A DNA stretch of 64,000 nucleotides from Tidjanibacter sp. (GTDB lineage Bacteria > Bacteroidota > Bacteroidia > Bacteroidales > Rikenellaceae). The position numbers were made by a program, and so were the translations under genes. Below are positions 17,529 to 27,145 of this stretch, one piece after another (positions within the stretch are counted from its first letter, which is position 1; each line of letters starts with the position of its first letter). Under the pieces are notes generated by a model. That model searched no databases, was not told the origin of the DNA, and saw only the letters and a program-made list of their open reading frames with translations. The stretch spans positions 37,322 to 101,321 of the forward strand of contig JAFQNC010000020.1 of the NCBI GenBank assembly GCA_017396085.1, written 5' to 3'.

Positions 17529-17541
17529 AAGAGAAAGAGAT

Positions 17542-18297
17542 ATGCTGAAAGTTAAGAATTTACACGCTACGGTCGATGGCAAAGAGATTTTGCGAGGCAT
17601 CGACTTTGAGGTCAAAGCGGGCGAGGTACACGCCATTATGGGCCCCAACGGCTCGGGGAAGAGTACCTTTGCCTCGGTGTTGGCTGGCAATGAGAAGTTT
17701 ACCGTAACGGAGGGTACGGTGGAGTATGGGGGCGAGGACCTGCTGGAGTTGAGCATTGAGGAGAGGGCCCGCAAGGGTCTGTTCCTCGGCTTCCAGTACC
17801 CCGTGGAGATTCCGGGTGTGAGTATGGCCAACTTTATGAAACTCGCTGTGGCCGAGCGCAGGAAGGCACAGGGCTTGGAGCCCCTCACTGCGGGCGGTAT
17901 GCTCAAGTATATGAGGGAGAAGGCCGCTGTGGTTGAACTTGACGCCAAGCTGATGAGCCGTGCGGTGAACGAGGGATTCTCGGGTGGCGAGAAGAAAAAG
18001 AACGAGATTTTCCAGATGGCGATGTTGGAGCCCAAACTGGCAGTGCTTGACGAGACCGATAGTGGCCTTGACATTGACGCACTGCGCATTGTGGCCACGG
18101 GTGTGAACCGCCTGCGCTCGGAGCAGAACGCCACGGTGCTCATCACCCACTATCAGCGACTGCTCGACTACATCCAGCCCGACTTTGTGCACGTGCTCTA
18201 TAAGGGCCGCATCATCTACTCGGGCGACAAGTCGCTTGCGCTCAAACTCGAAAAGGAGGGCTACGATTGGCTCATTGCAGACTACAAAGAAGATTGA
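17542..18297 (+). CDS. sufC: Fe-S assembly ATPase SufC, 251 aa
   Basis: SufC is the ABC-type ATPase of the SufBC2D complex. Walker A GPNGSGKST (about 35-43), the signature FSGGEKKKNEI (about 146-156) and Walker B LAVLDETDSGLD (about 168-179) are intact. The start MLKVKNLHATVDGKEIL at 17542 is preferred over an upstream ATG at 17509, because the extra residues translate the ACGGTTG repeat array. Two bases separate its stop from sufD. Confidence 0.96.
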   Translation: MLKVKNLHATVDGKEILRGIDFEVKAGEVHAIMGPNGSGKSTFASVLAGNEKFTVTEGTVEYGGEDLLELSIEERARKGLFLGFQYPVEIPGVSMANFMKLAVAERRKAQGLEPLTAGGMLKYMREKAAVVELDAKLMSRAVNEGFSGGEKKKNEIFQMAMLEPKLAVLDETDSGLDIDALRIVATGVNRLRSEQNATVLITHYQRLLDYIQPDFVHVLYKGRIIYSGDKSLALKLEKEGYDWLIADYKED

Positions 18298-18299
18298 CA

Positions 18300-18989
18300 A
18301 TGGCAACAACAAACGAGATAAAACTATTTGGCAACGAGTGTGGCTGTTGCGGTGGCGACTTTGAGGTTGTGGCTGGCGAGCCGCTCACACTCTACCAACT
18401 TTGCGGTGCGGGCTCCCACGCCACCACCCTGCGCATTGGCGAGGGTGGCAAGGCCAAGGTGGTCTTTGCGGCCCTTGAGGGTGGCGACACCTCCTACACC
18501 TTCCGTGTGGAACTCAATGGTGCGGGTGCCGAGTTGGAACTCTATGGTCTTTTTGTGGCCACGGAGGGCGATAGGTGCAGGGTTAAGACCGAGGTTAGGC
18601 ACAACGTGCCCGACTGCGTGAGCAATCAGGTGGTCAAGGGCGTGGCCGATGGCGATGGCTATGGGCTCTTTGACGGACTGGTCTATGTGGCTCCCGATGC
18701 GCAGCACACCGAGGCCTACCAGCAGAGCCGTAACGTGCTCCTCGCACCCACGGCACACATCCAAACCCAACCGCAACTGGAGATTTACGCCGATGACGTG
18801 CGCTGCTCCCACGGTGCCACGGTGGGGCAGATGAACGAGGAGGAGGTATACTATATGCGCCAGAGGGGCCTCACGAAGGAGGCGGCCCAGAGGTTGCAAT
18901 TGGAGGGCTTCTTGCAGGAGGTGCTCGGCAAGATTGATGACGAGCCCACAAGGGAGAAGTTTACCGCCAAACTGCTGGCAAAGATTTGA
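18300..18989 (+). CDS. sufD: Fe-S assembly protein SufD, unusually short, 229 aa
   Basis: The C-terminal half is clearly SufD. YADDVRCSHGATVGQMNEEE carries the conserved His (His171 here, equal by motif to E. coli His360). GLTKEAAQRLQLEGFLQEVL is the family's C-terminal helix. Typical SufD proteins have about 420-450 residues; this one lacks most of the N-terminal helical domain and part of the beta-helix. The ATG lies 2 bp after the sufC stop, so no missing exon-like part or frameshift upstream can supply it. Whether the short form is functional in the SufBC2D complex is an open question; the key interface residue is kept. Confidence 0.88.
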   Translation: MATTNEIKLFGNECGCCGGDFEVVAGEPLTLYQLCGAGSHATTLRIGEGGKAKVVFAALEGGDTSYTFRVELNGAGAELELYGLFVATEGDRCRVKTEVRHNVPDCVSNQVVKGVADGDGYGLFDGLVYVAPDAQHTEAYQQSRNVLLAPTAHIQTQPQLEIYADDVRCSHGATVGQMNEEEVYYMRQRGLTKEAAQRLQLEGFLQEVLGKIDDEPTREKFTAKLLAKI

Positions 18990-18997
18990 ACAGAACT

Positions 18998-20215
18998 ATG
19001 TTTGATGCAAAACACATACGAAGCGAGTTTCCGCTACTGGGCAGGGAGGTCTACGGCAAGCCGCTGGTCTATCTCGACAATGCCGCCACAGCGCAGAAAC
19101 CACAGGTGGTGATTGACACCATCGCAAGGCTCTACCGCGAGGAGAACGCCAACATTCACCGTGGCGTACACCTCCTCTCGGAGCGTTGCACCGAACTCTA
19201 TGAGAACGCACGCAGGGTGGTGGCCGAGGCTCTCGGTACGAGCGACACCGGCGAGGTGGTCTTCACGGCGGGTGCCACGGCGAGTATCAACACCGTAGCG
19301 TGGGCGTGGGGCGAGAAGTTCGTGGCCGAGGGCGACAACGTGGTCGTGAGCGAGATGGAGCACCACTCCAACATTGTGCCTTGGCAGATGCTTTGTGAGC
19401 GCAAGGGTGCCGAGTTGAGGGTACTACCCTTTGACGATGAGGGCAACTTGCGTGTGGAGATGCTGGATTCGCTGCTGGATGGGCACACCCGTATGGTGGC
19501 CATCACACAGGCGAGCAACACCCTTGGCACCATACCCGACCTTAGGCCCATTGTGGAGAGGGCCCACGCTGTGGGTGCGCTGGTGCTGATTGACGGCTGT
19601 CAGGGCTTTGTCCACTCGGAGGTGAACGTGAAGGAGTTGGGGTGTGATTTCTACGCCTTTTCGAGCCACAAACTCTATGGGCCCAACGGAGTGGGAGTGC
19701 TCTATGGTCGCAGGGAGTTGCTGGAGGCTATGCCCCCATTTTTGGGCGGTGGCGATATGGTGAAGAAGGTTACCTTTGAGCGCACCACCTATGCCGACAT
19801 ACCGCTGAAATTTGAGGCGGGCACGGCCAACTACATTGACGCCATAGGCTTGGCCGAGGCCATCAAATTCCTGCGCGGACTTGACCGAGAGGGCGTTATG
19901 GCCCACGAGAGGGCTCTGCTGGAGTATGCCACCGAGGAGCTATGCAAGATTGAGGGCCTGCGCATCTACGGCTCGGCTGCGACAAAGTGTAGCATTGTGA
20001 GTTTCAACGTGGAGGGGGTACACAACTTCGACCTCGGTGCGGTGCTCGACCGCAGTGGTGTGGCCATCCGCACGGGAGCCCACTGTGCCGACCCAGTGAT
20101 GGCCCACTATGGGGTGCCGGGTATGGCGAGGGCCTCGTTTGCGCTCTACAACACGGCCGAGGAGGTGGACGCACTTGTGGCCGGTGTGCGCAAAGCAGTG
20201 AGAATGTTAAAGTAG
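18998..20215 (+). CDS. sufS: Cysteine desulfurase SufS, 405 aa
   Basis: This PLP enzyme takes sulfur from cysteine to feed the SufBCD scaffold. Group II features are present: Lys225 in FSSHKLYGPNG binds PLP, and Cys363 in RTGAHCADPVM is the persulfide-carrying residue. MEHHSNIVPWQ and YLDNAATAQKP are family hallmarks. The ATG at 18998 gives the usual N-terminus; an in-frame TTG at 18986 overlapping sufD is less likely. No SufE or SufU gene is next to it in this window, so the sulfur acceptor must be encoded elsewhere. Confidence 0.96.
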   Translation: MFDAKHIRSEFPLLGREVYGKPLVYLDNAATAQKPQVVIDTIARLYREENANIHRGVHLLSERCTELYENARRVVAEALGTSDTGEVVFTAGATASINTVAWAWGEKFVAEGDNVVVSEMEHHSNIVPWQMLCERKGAELRVLPFDDEGNLRVEMLDSLLDGHTRMVAITQASNTLGTIPDLRPIVERAHAVGALVLIDGCQGFVHSEVNVKELGCDFYAFSSHKLYGPNGVGVLYGRRELLEAMPPFLGGGDMVKKVTFERTTYADIPLKFEAGTANYIDAIGLAEAIKFLRGLDREGVMAHERALLEYATEELCKIEGLRIYGSAATKCSIVSFNVEGVHNFDLGAVLDRSGVAIRTGAHCADPVMAHYGVPGMARASFALYNTAEEVDALVAGVRKAVRMLK

Positions 20216-20229
20216 AAAAAAGAAAAAAT

Positions 20230-20913
20230 ATGTTTATAGTGCTTGAGGGCTTGGATGGGGCCGGAAAATCCACCCAGATAAAGTTGCTCCGACAGATGGT
20301 GGAGCAGGCAGGATGGGAGTGTGAGTACTTGCACTTCCCGAGGTTTGATGCTCCGGTGTATGGCGACCTGATTGCACGCTTCCTGCGTGGCGAGTTCGGC
20401 TCGGTGGAGCAGGTAAACCCCTACCTTGTGGCTCTGCTCTATGCGGGCGACAGGGCCGATGCGGCCTCGCTTATCAATGGATGGATGGCCGAGGGCAAGT
20501 GTGTCATCTGCGACCGCTACGTCTACTCCAACATCGGCTACCAATGTGCCAAGGTGGGCGACAAGCAGAAGAGGGCCGAACTGATGGAGTGGATTTTGCG
20601 CACCGAGTTTGAGGAGTTCGCCATTCCTTGCCCAACGCTGTCGCTATTCCTTGATGTTCCCTTTGCGTTCACGGAGGCCAAACTCACGGCTACACGTGAG
20701 GGTGCCGATAGGGACTACCTCGGTGGGGCACAGGACATCCACGAACAGTCGCTCGACCTGCAACGCAGGGTGAGGGAGGTCTACTTGGAGGCTGCACAAA
20801 GGGATGAAAACTTCGGCGTGGTGGATTGCTCCTCGGCCGAGGGAGGTATGGCTTCGCCCGAGGTGATTTTCGAGCGAGTGAGCAGGCTTGTGAGGCCACT
20901 GCTGAAAAAATAG
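20230..20913 (+). CDS. tmk: Thymidylate kinase, 227 aa
   Basis: The enzyme phosphorylates dTMP to dTDP. The P-loop GLDGAGKST is at residues 8-16. CDRYVYSNIGYQ (about 97-108) is the DR(Y/F) motif, and FLDVPFAF continues the fold. Length fits bacterial Tmk, slightly long. It starts 14 bp after sufS and is probably cotranscribed with the suf genes, although the function is unrelated. Confidence 0.9.
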   Translation: MFIVLEGLDGAGKSTQIKLLRQMVEQAGWECEYLHFPRFDAPVYGDLIARFLRGEFGSVEQVNPYLVALLYAGDRADAASLINGWMAEGKCVICDRYVYSNIGYQCAKVGDKQKRAELMEWILRTEFEEFAIPCPTLSLFLDVPFAFTEAKLTATREGADRDYLGGAQDIHEQSLDLQRRVREVYLEAAQRDENFGVVDCSSAEGGMASPEVIFERVSRLVRPLLKK

Positions 20914-20930
20914 AAAAATAGACGTACACT

Positions 20931-22085
20931 ATGAGAGGGAACGCACAATCGGAACACTTTGCACGAAGGGACAACAACTCCTGCGCTCTGCTCCACACGG
21001 TGGCCGTGGTGTTGCGTGTGGCTGTGGGCGTGGTGTTTGTTTTTTCGGGCGTGGTGAAGGGTGTGGACCCTTATGGTACGGTGCTGAAGATTGGCGAGTA
21101 TCTCCACGCCTTGGGCATTGAGTGGCTTGGACCGCTGGCGGGGGCTATGAGTGTGGCCCTTGTGTCGGTGGAGGTGGCTCTGGGTGTGGCCCTTGTGGTG
21201 GGTGCGTGGCCGAGAGTGGTGGGGGGCGTGGTTGTTGCCTTCAACCTCTTCTACACGGTGCTCACGCTGTGGTTGGCGGTGGCCAACCCCATCAGCGACT
21301 GCGGCTGCTTTGGCGATGCCGTGGTGCTGACCAACTGGCAGACCTTCTGGAAAAATGTGGCCCTACTGACAGCCTCGACTGTGGCGTGGGCTGTAGTGCG
21401 CAACGACAGGGGTAAGCGGTGGAGCGGAGTGGTGAGCGTGGTGGCTCTGGTGGCCACAGCCGCCTTTGCGCTCTATGGGTTGCTGTGGCTCCCCGTGGTG
21501 GAGAAATTCCCCTTTGGCGAGGGAGTCGATTTGAGGGCTCTTGTGTTGGGCGAGCAGCAGGTGCAGACGAGCGAAGAGGATAGCCGCGTGGTGTGCCGCA
21601 ATGTGGCCACGGGCGAGGTGGAACACTTTGATGTGAATGACCCCACGTGGTGGGACGAGAGCGTGTGGGAGTTTGTGGCTATGGAGGGTGCCGAGGAAGG
21701 TGCCCACGACAATAGGGTGGCTGTTGAGGGGCGCGACTTTGTGCTCACCGATGGGCAGGGCGACCTCACGGCCGATGTGTTGGAGTTTGAGGGCACCACG
21801 AGGCTTGTGTGTGTCCAACTGGTGGAGCGAGCCACGGAGAGGGCTATGGAGCGTGTGGCCGAGCAGATTGAGCAGGGCCGAGTGGCTGGCGAGCGTGTGG
21901 TGGTTGTTACCGCCTCGGAGATTGAGTCGGCCACGAGTGCGCTGGCGCGTGCAGGAGTGGATGTTGTGAATGTGGAGGTGTGCAACCTCGACATCACCAC
22001 CTTGCAGGTGCTTGTGCGAGCCCCGATGGGCGTGGTGCGCCTGCACGATGGAGTGATTGAGGCCAAGAGGAGAATCTGGAATTGA
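20931..22085 (+). CDS. BT_3928-type DoxX-like membrane protein, 384 aa
   Basis: The N-terminal half has about four to five membrane helices and a DoxX/MauE-like start (VFVFSGVVKGVDPYGTVLKI). The segment NPISDCGCFGDAVVLTNW, with its Cys-Gly-Cys, is a hallmark of this Bacteroidetes family, and MauE-like proteins use such cysteines in redox chemistry. The C-terminal 180 residues are soluble and include LVCVQLVERATERAME and VRAPMGVVRLHDGVIE. The role is not known. It starts 17 bp after tmk, so it is probably in the same transcript. Confidence 0.8.
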   Translation: MRGNAQSEHFARRDNNSCALLHTVAVVLRVAVGVVFVFSGVVKGVDPYGTVLKIGEYLHALGIEWLGPLAGAMSVALVSVEVALGVALVVGAWPRVVGGVVVAFNLFYTVLTLWLAVANPISDCGCFGDAVVLTNWQTFWKNVALLTASTVAWAVVRNDRGKRWSGVVSVVALVATAAFALYGLLWLPVVEKFPFGEGVDLRALVLGEQQVQTSEEDSRVVCRNVATGEVEHFDVNDPTWWDESVWEFVAMEGAEEGAHDNRVAVEGRDFVLTDGQGDLTADVLEFEGTTRLVCVQLVERATERAMERVAEQIEQGRVAGERVVVVTASEIESATSALARAGVDVVNVEVCNLDITTLQVLVRAPMGVVRLHDGVIEAKRRIWN

Positions 22086-22245
22086 GAATTAAACTCCTTA
22101 AAGCCCTTAAGGTCCTTAAAGCCATTAAGGAAAAGCCCCAGAGGTCCCAGCCGCCCCAGTGGTCCCAGCCGCCCTAAATGATAAAAAGAAAAACGCTAAT
22201 GGCTAACGGCCAACAGCCAACAGCCAATAAAAACATAGAGTAATT
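22086..22245. repeat. Repeat-filled spacer before the TPR gene
   Basis: The spacer contains a CCTTAAAGC-type array (about 22094-22130), CCCAGNNGCCCCAG units (about 22137-22175) and CTAATGGCTAACGGCCAACAGCC units (about 22195-22228). No consensus promoter is visible. Confidence 0.7.
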
Positions 22246-25200
22246 ATGAAGAGATTTTGTAGGATGGTGATGGCAGTGGGGGTGCTCCTTGCAGGGGTGT
22301 CCGCCACCGCTGTGGCACAGCCCACGGCAAGGAGTGTGGACACCTACACCCACAGGGCTGCCGAACTCTATCGCCAAGGACACTATAAGGCCGCAATGCG
22401 TGAACTCCACAAGGCACGCAGGTCGGCTCTCAATGTGAGCACCCACAAGGCACTTGAAGTGGTTGAGGTGGAGTACTGGGAGGCTTTGTGCGAGGCCGCA
22501 CTGGGCGGTGGCGACACACTGGCTCTGAGCCGCTTTGTGGCCACGCACCCCACCCACCCACACGCCAATGAGGCACTCTTTGCGCTCGGGCAGGAGTGTG
22601 TGGAGGCCGAGGATTGGCAGAGGGCGGTGGACTACCTCACCGAGGTGGATACCGACCGACTCTCGGCCGAGCAGATGGAGGAGTATTGTTTTGACCTTGG
22701 CCTCTCGTTCTACCGCTTGGGCGACAATGAGGAGGCTCGCGAGTGGCTTGGCAGGGTGGATGGTAAGCACCGCCGTGGTCCCCACGCACGCTACCTGTTG
22801 GGCTACATTGCCTACACCGAGGGCTACCTGCTTGACGCAAGGCTCCACTTCTCCGCACTGGCCGACAGCCGAGAATACAAACATCTGATTCCATACTACC
22901 TGCTCAACATCGAGCAGCGCATCGGCAACAACCGCTATGTGGTGGAGCAGGCCGAGGAGGTGCTGGAGGGACTTCAGGGCTCACGTAGGGCCGAGGTGGT
23001 GCGCATCGCTGCGCAGAGCCACTTCGCCTTGGAGCAGTGGGAACCTGCGGCAGCCTACATTGCTCGCTTGGCCGAGGAGGAGGGTGCCACCCTCACAAGG
23101 GAGGAGAACTACTTGGCGGGCTATGCTCTCTACTGCTGTGGGGAGTGGGAGAGGGCTGCGGCCTATCTGAGGTCCGCTTGCGGTGCCGATGATGCACTCA
23201 CCCAAAATGCAGCCTACCATCTGGCCGATTGCTACCTCCACACGGGCGACAAAACCAAGGCTATGCAGGCCTTTTCGATGGTCTATGGCGGTGTGGGCGA
23301 TGAGCAGATGAGGGAAGACGCCCTCTACAACTACTGCAAACTGCTGGCCGAGCAGGGCGGTGGTAATTTCAACCAAGAGATTCAGACACTGAGCCACTAC
23401 CTCAAAGAGTACCCCAATTCACGACACAAAACCGAGATTGAGAGTTACCTCATCACCGCCTGCTACGATGCTGGCAACCTCAAAGAGGCCTATGCCACAC
23501 TGCGTGAGTTTGAGGGCTCGGGTGGCCAAATCAGGGCCGCAATGCAGAAGGTGGCCTACTACTACGCTGTGGAGTGCTACGCTATGGGCCGACTGGAAGA
23601 GGCGGAGGAGTATTGCAACCTTGCCCTTGACCTGAAGGACTACGATGAGGAGGTGGAGGCTCTGACCATCTACCGCCTCGGTGAGATTGACTATGTGCAG
23701 GGCAAATATGCCTCGGCAGCGGTTATGTTCGACCAATACATCAACCTCCGCAAGGAGCACCAGCCCGAATACATCTTTGCCTTCTACAACCTCGGCTACT
23801 CACGCTTCAATGCCGCCCGCTTTGAGGCCGCCTATGATGACTTTGCCGACTTTGTGGAGATGAGGCCTGCGGGCGACAACTTCCACGCCGATGCACTCAA
23901 CCGTATGGGCGACATCGAAACCGTGGCCAAAAACTACAAGCAGGCCGCAAGGCTCTACCGCCAATGTGCCGCAATGGGCACCGAGGAGCAGTTCTATGCG
24001 GGCTACCGTGTGGCAATGGTTGAGGGCTTGGCCGGCAATGTGAACGAGAGGGTAAAGGCGTTGGAGGACATCGTGGACCTCGGCCGTGGCCCCTATGTGG
24101 TGCGCTCGGCCTACGAACTTGGCAATACGCTCCTCTCGGCAGGAGAGTATGGCAAGGCAGCCGAGAGGCTTGAGAAGTTTGTGGCTCGCTACCCCTCCTC
24201 CTCGCTCTACGTGGCCGCACTGAGCGACCTCGCCCTTGCCTACCGCAACCTCGGTGAGGACGACAAGGCGTTGGAGAACTACAAGAAGGTGGTGGCACGC
24301 TCCAAAGGCACCGTGGCTGCCCACAACGCTTTGGGCGAAATTCAGAATATCTGCGTGGACCGCAACGAGGTGGACAAATACTTTGAGTATGCCGCCTCGG
24401 TGGGTATGTCGGGCGATATGGGCGATGTACAGAGGGACTCGCTGAGTTTTGTGGCCGCACAAAAAATCTACATCTCGGGCGACAAGGCTGCCGCATCGGC
24501 TGCCTTTGACACCTATCTGGCCGAAAACCCCGAGGGACTCTACTCCGCCGCTGCGCTCTACTATGCGGCCGACTGCTGTGTGTCTGCGGGCGACACTGCG
24601 GGGGCTATGGATTTGCTCGGCCGACTGACTGCAATGTACTACAACCCCTACACCCAGCGTGGATACGAGAAGATGGCCGCCGTGGCGGTGCAGGGTGCCG
24701 ACCACGCCTCCGCAGCCGAGGCCTACAAGCAACTCGCAACCCTCTCCTCTTCTACCCCCGCCAAGCGTAGGGAGGCCCTTGGTGGCTACCTTGAAGCAGT
24801 GGTGGCAGGTGGGGTGGCCGAGCAGATTGTGGAGGCTGCCGATTGGGTGGTGGAGGCCGAGGAGGCCACCCCACAACTCGTGCGCAAGGCCGAGTTTGCC
24901 AAGGCCAAGGCTCTGATGGCACAGGGCAAGCGTAACCCCGCAGTGGCTCTGTTCAGCCGATTGAGCAGCGAGGTTACCTCGCCTGAGGGTGCCGAGAGTG
25001 CCTACATAATCATCGAGACGGCCTTCCAGTATGGTAGTTTCGAGAAGGCCGAAGAACTCGTCTATGAGTTTGCCGAGCGCAACACCCCACACGCCTATTG
25101 GCTCGCCAAGTCGTTCCTGCTCTTGGGCGATGTCTATGTGAGCCGTGGCGACCTCTTCCAAGCAAGGGCCACCTACCAGAGCATCGTGGACGGCTACTCG

Positions 25201-25272
25201 CCCACAGCCGAGGATGGCATTGTGGAGATTGCAAAGGAGCGCATTGCAGGGCTCAATGGCGAGGGCCAATAG
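22246..25272 (+). CDS. Large periplasmic TPR protein, 1008 aa
   Basis: A signal peptide (MKRFCRMVMAVGVLLAGVSA, cleavage after AVAQ) is followed by tetratricopeptide-type helical repeats over nearly the whole chain, for example AAELYRQGHYKAAMRELHKA, YNLGYSRFNAARFEAAYDDF and LALAYRNLGEDDKALENYKK. Such repeats make protein-binding superhelices. No enzyme domain is seen. A 582-aa barrel gene follows after 105 bp. The pair recalls TPR and outer-membrane barrel couples of Bacteroidetes, in which the TPR protein may hold partner proteins at the outer membrane. The function is not known. Confidence 0.8.
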   Translation: MKRFCRMVMAVGVLLAGVSATAVAQPTARSVDTYTHRAAELYRQGHYKAAMRELHKARRSALNVSTHKALEVVEVEYWEALCEAALGGGDTLALSRFVATHPTHPHANEALFALGQECVEAEDWQRAVDYLTEVDTDRLSAEQMEEYCFDLGLSFYRLGDNEEAREWLGRVDGKHRRGPHARYLLGYIAYTEGYLLDARLHFSALADSREYKHLIPYYLLNIEQRIGNNRYVVEQAEEVLEGLQGSRRAEVVRIAAQSHFALEQWEPAAAYIARLAEEEGATLTREENYLAGYALYCCGEWERAAAYLRSACGADDALTQNAAYHLADCYLHTGDKTKAMQAFSMVYGGVGDEQMREDALYNYCKLLAEQGGGNFNQEIQTLSHYLKEYPNSRHKTEIESYLITACYDAGNLKEAYATLREFEGSGGQIRAAMQKVAYYYAVECYAMGRLEEAEEYCNLALDLKDYDEEVEALTIYRLGEIDYVQGKYASAAVMFDQYINLRKEHQPEYIFAFYNLGYSRFNAARFEAAYDDFADFVEMRPAGDNFHADALNRMGDIETVAKNYKQAARLYRQCAAMGTEEQFYAGYRVAMVEGLAGNVNERVKALEDIVDLGRGPYVVRSAYELGNTLLSAGEYGKAAERLEKFVARYPSSSLYVAALSDLALAYRNLGEDDKALENYKKVVARSKGTVAAHNALGEIQNICVDRNEVDKYFEYAASVGMSGDMGDVQRDSLSFVAAQKIYISGDKAAASAAFDTYLAENPEGLYSAAALYYAADCCVSAGDTAGAMDLLGRLTAMYYNPYTQRGYEKMAAVAVQGADHASAAEAYKQLATLSSSTPAKRREALGGYLEAVVAGGVAEQIVEAADWVVEAEEATPQLVRKAEFAKAKALMAQGKRNPAVALFSRLSSEVTSPEGAESAYIIIETAFQYGSFEKAEELVYEFAERNTPHAYWLAKSFLLLGDVYVSRGDLFQARATYQSIVDGYSPTAEDGIVEIAKERIAGLNGEGQ

Positions 25273-25377
25273 AACGGGGCGGAGAGTATGGATGCCGGTA
25301 GCCAATACACAAACAACTGCTACCACACCAGCCCACACACCAACCACTAACATCAGCAGTGTTAAAAACAGAGAGAG

Positions 25378-27126
25378 ATGAGAAGAAACACAATCATAGC
25401 GGCCATCGGGGCACTCCTCCTTGGGAGCCTCGCCGCACAAGCACAAGAGCCCATACAGCAACAAGTGGAGCCCGCACAACAAGTGGACCCCACACAGCAG
25501 GTGCCAGAGGGTTTCAGCAAGCAGATTGAAATTGAGAAGGAGTACTCGGCAGGGGTTGCACAGGCCGAGCGCATTGAGGTGGAGCCGAGGTTGCTCGACA
25601 CCACCATCGTGCGCCCCGCTATGCGCTACTCCATAGTCTCCGTGGCCCGCAAGAGCAACTTCACCACCGAGGAAATCTCCCCCGTGGGGTTCAGCACCGC
25701 AGGGTGGAGCAAGCCCGGCAGACTCTACCTCAATGTGGGCGCAGGTGCCCCCTTGCAGAGCGAGGCCGACATCTATTGGACCCCCGTGCAGAGCCGTGGT
25801 AGGCTCGTGAGCGTGGCACTCAACCACGAGGGCGTGGAGGCCAAGCAGACCAACCTCGATGGCCAAAGGCTCTCGGCACTCACACTCAAAAACCGCCTCG
25901 CCACCCACTTTGCCACACCCCTCGGAGCGGGTGGGTACACAAGGCTCACCGCCGATGTGGACTATCAGGGCGTGGTGGCCAACCCCTACGGTGGCGTGGG
26001 TGTTGTGGCGGAGCGTAACCTCATAGATAACAACGCCTTGCGTGGCGATGTGAAGGTGGATGGAGCCTTCTCTCAAACCTCCCCCTTGTCCTACACCGCC
26101 CGCCTGAGGGGCAACTATGCGCTGGGTAACTTTGGCGCAGGAGAGTCGCCCGAGGATGGCTCAATGTGGCGCTACTGCGTGGACTTTGCCCTGCGTGGAC
26201 TCAATAGGGTGAAGAGGTGGCTGCCCTCGCAGATGACTCTCTACTACTACGGAGTGCGCTCCACCGGAGTGAGCCCCTACTACGACACCTCGGTAACCTT
26301 CGTGCCCGAGTGGTCGCTGAGGGTGGGTAAGTGGCTGCCGGTGCACATTATGGCCGGCTATGACTATATGGTCTACCCGGGGGCTGTGCAGAGTTGGCGT
26401 GGCCTTATCGGCTCGGTGGATGTTGCTTGGGAACGTAATCCGAAGGTGGTGCCTTGGGTGCGTGTGAGCAACGATATTGACGCAGGGCTTATGGCCCCCG
26501 CACTGTGGCAAAACCCCTACCACAACCTGCTACCCTCCGACTCGCGCAAGATTTATCGTGCCGAGGTGGGCGTGAAGGGCGCATTGGAGAGGGCGTTTGC
26601 CTACGAACTTAAAGGTGGCTTTGAGCACATCTCCAAATATTTCTTCACACGCCTTGTGGAGGGCTCGCCAGTGTTGCTGTGGGGAGCCGATGCCGAGGGC
26701 GTGGACTTGTGGTATGCCGAGGGTGCCTTTACGTGGAGCCCGCTGAGGAACCTCTCCGTGGAGGGTGAGGTGCGTTGGAACACTCCTCGCTACCACTCCA
26801 CCGTGGAAAACCACGCCTACTCCATCCGTGCCGTGAAGGGTGGCGTGTCGGTGGCCTATGCACCCATCAAGCGACTCCGCCTTGCGGTGGAGGCTGCGGC
26901 TGCTACGGCCACAAGCGCACAGTTGGTGCGCACCGATGGCACTCTGGGCGAGGTGGCTATGCCCGCCTATGTAGACCTTGGCGTGAGGGCCGAGTGGATT
27001 GCTTCGGCCACCTGCAAGGTGTGGCTCCGTGGCGATAACCTGCTGGACCAACCCATCTATGAGTGGGCCTCCTACCGTGCGCTCGGCATTGGCGCAAGGG
27101 TGGGCGTGAGCCTGACGATTTTCTAA
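25378..27126 (+). CDS. Outer-membrane beta-barrel, TonB-receptor-like without plug, 582 aa
   Basis: A signal peptide (LLGSLAAQAQ) leads into a Gln/Pro-rich linker (about 22-45), and then amphipathic beta strands continue to the terminal LGIGARVGVSLTIF. The final aromatic Phe is typical of outer-membrane barrels. LRGDNLLDQPIYEWASYRAL is the end-of-barrel motif of TonB-dependent receptors. No plug domain and no TonB box are visible, and at 582 aa there is no space for both. It follows the TPR gene and ends 19 bp before nadE. Confidence 0.75.
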   Translation: MRRNTIIAAIGALLLGSLAAQAQEPIQQQVEPAQQVDPTQQVPEGFSKQIEIEKEYSAGVAQAERIEVEPRLLDTTIVRPAMRYSIVSVARKSNFTTEEISPVGFSTAGWSKPGRLYLNVGAGAPLQSEADIYWTPVQSRGRLVSVALNHEGVEAKQTNLDGQRLSALTLKNRLATHFATPLGAGGYTRLTADVDYQGVVANPYGGVGVVAERNLIDNNALRGDVKVDGAFSQTSPLSYTARLRGNYALGNFGAGESPEDGSMWRYCVDFALRGLNRVKRWLPSQMTLYYYGVRSTGVSPYYDTSVTFVPEWSLRVGKWLPVHIMAGYDYMVYPGAVQSWRGLIGSVDVAWERNPKVVPWVRVSNDIDAGLMAPALWQNPYHNLLPSDSRKIYRAEVGVKGALERAFAYELKGGFEHISKYFFTRLVEGSPVLLWGADAEGVDLWYAEGAFTWSPLRNLSVEGEVRWNTPRYHSTVENHAYSIRAVKGGVSVAYAPIKRLRLAVEAAAATATSAQLVRTDGTLGEVAMPAYVDLGVRAEWIASATCKVWLRGDNLLDQPIYEWASYRALGIGARVGVSLTIF

Positions 27127-27145
27127 AAAACAACCAAGACGTAAT

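Noticed and set aside
17509..17541. Upstream start for sufC
   Set aside because: The added residues come from the ACGGTTG array, and the ATG at 17542 matches the family N-terminus.
23800..26076. A 758-codon minus-strand frame across the TPR and barrel genes
   Set aside because: It spans two well-supported plus-strand genes and their spacer and has the same antisense composition as the other shadow frames.
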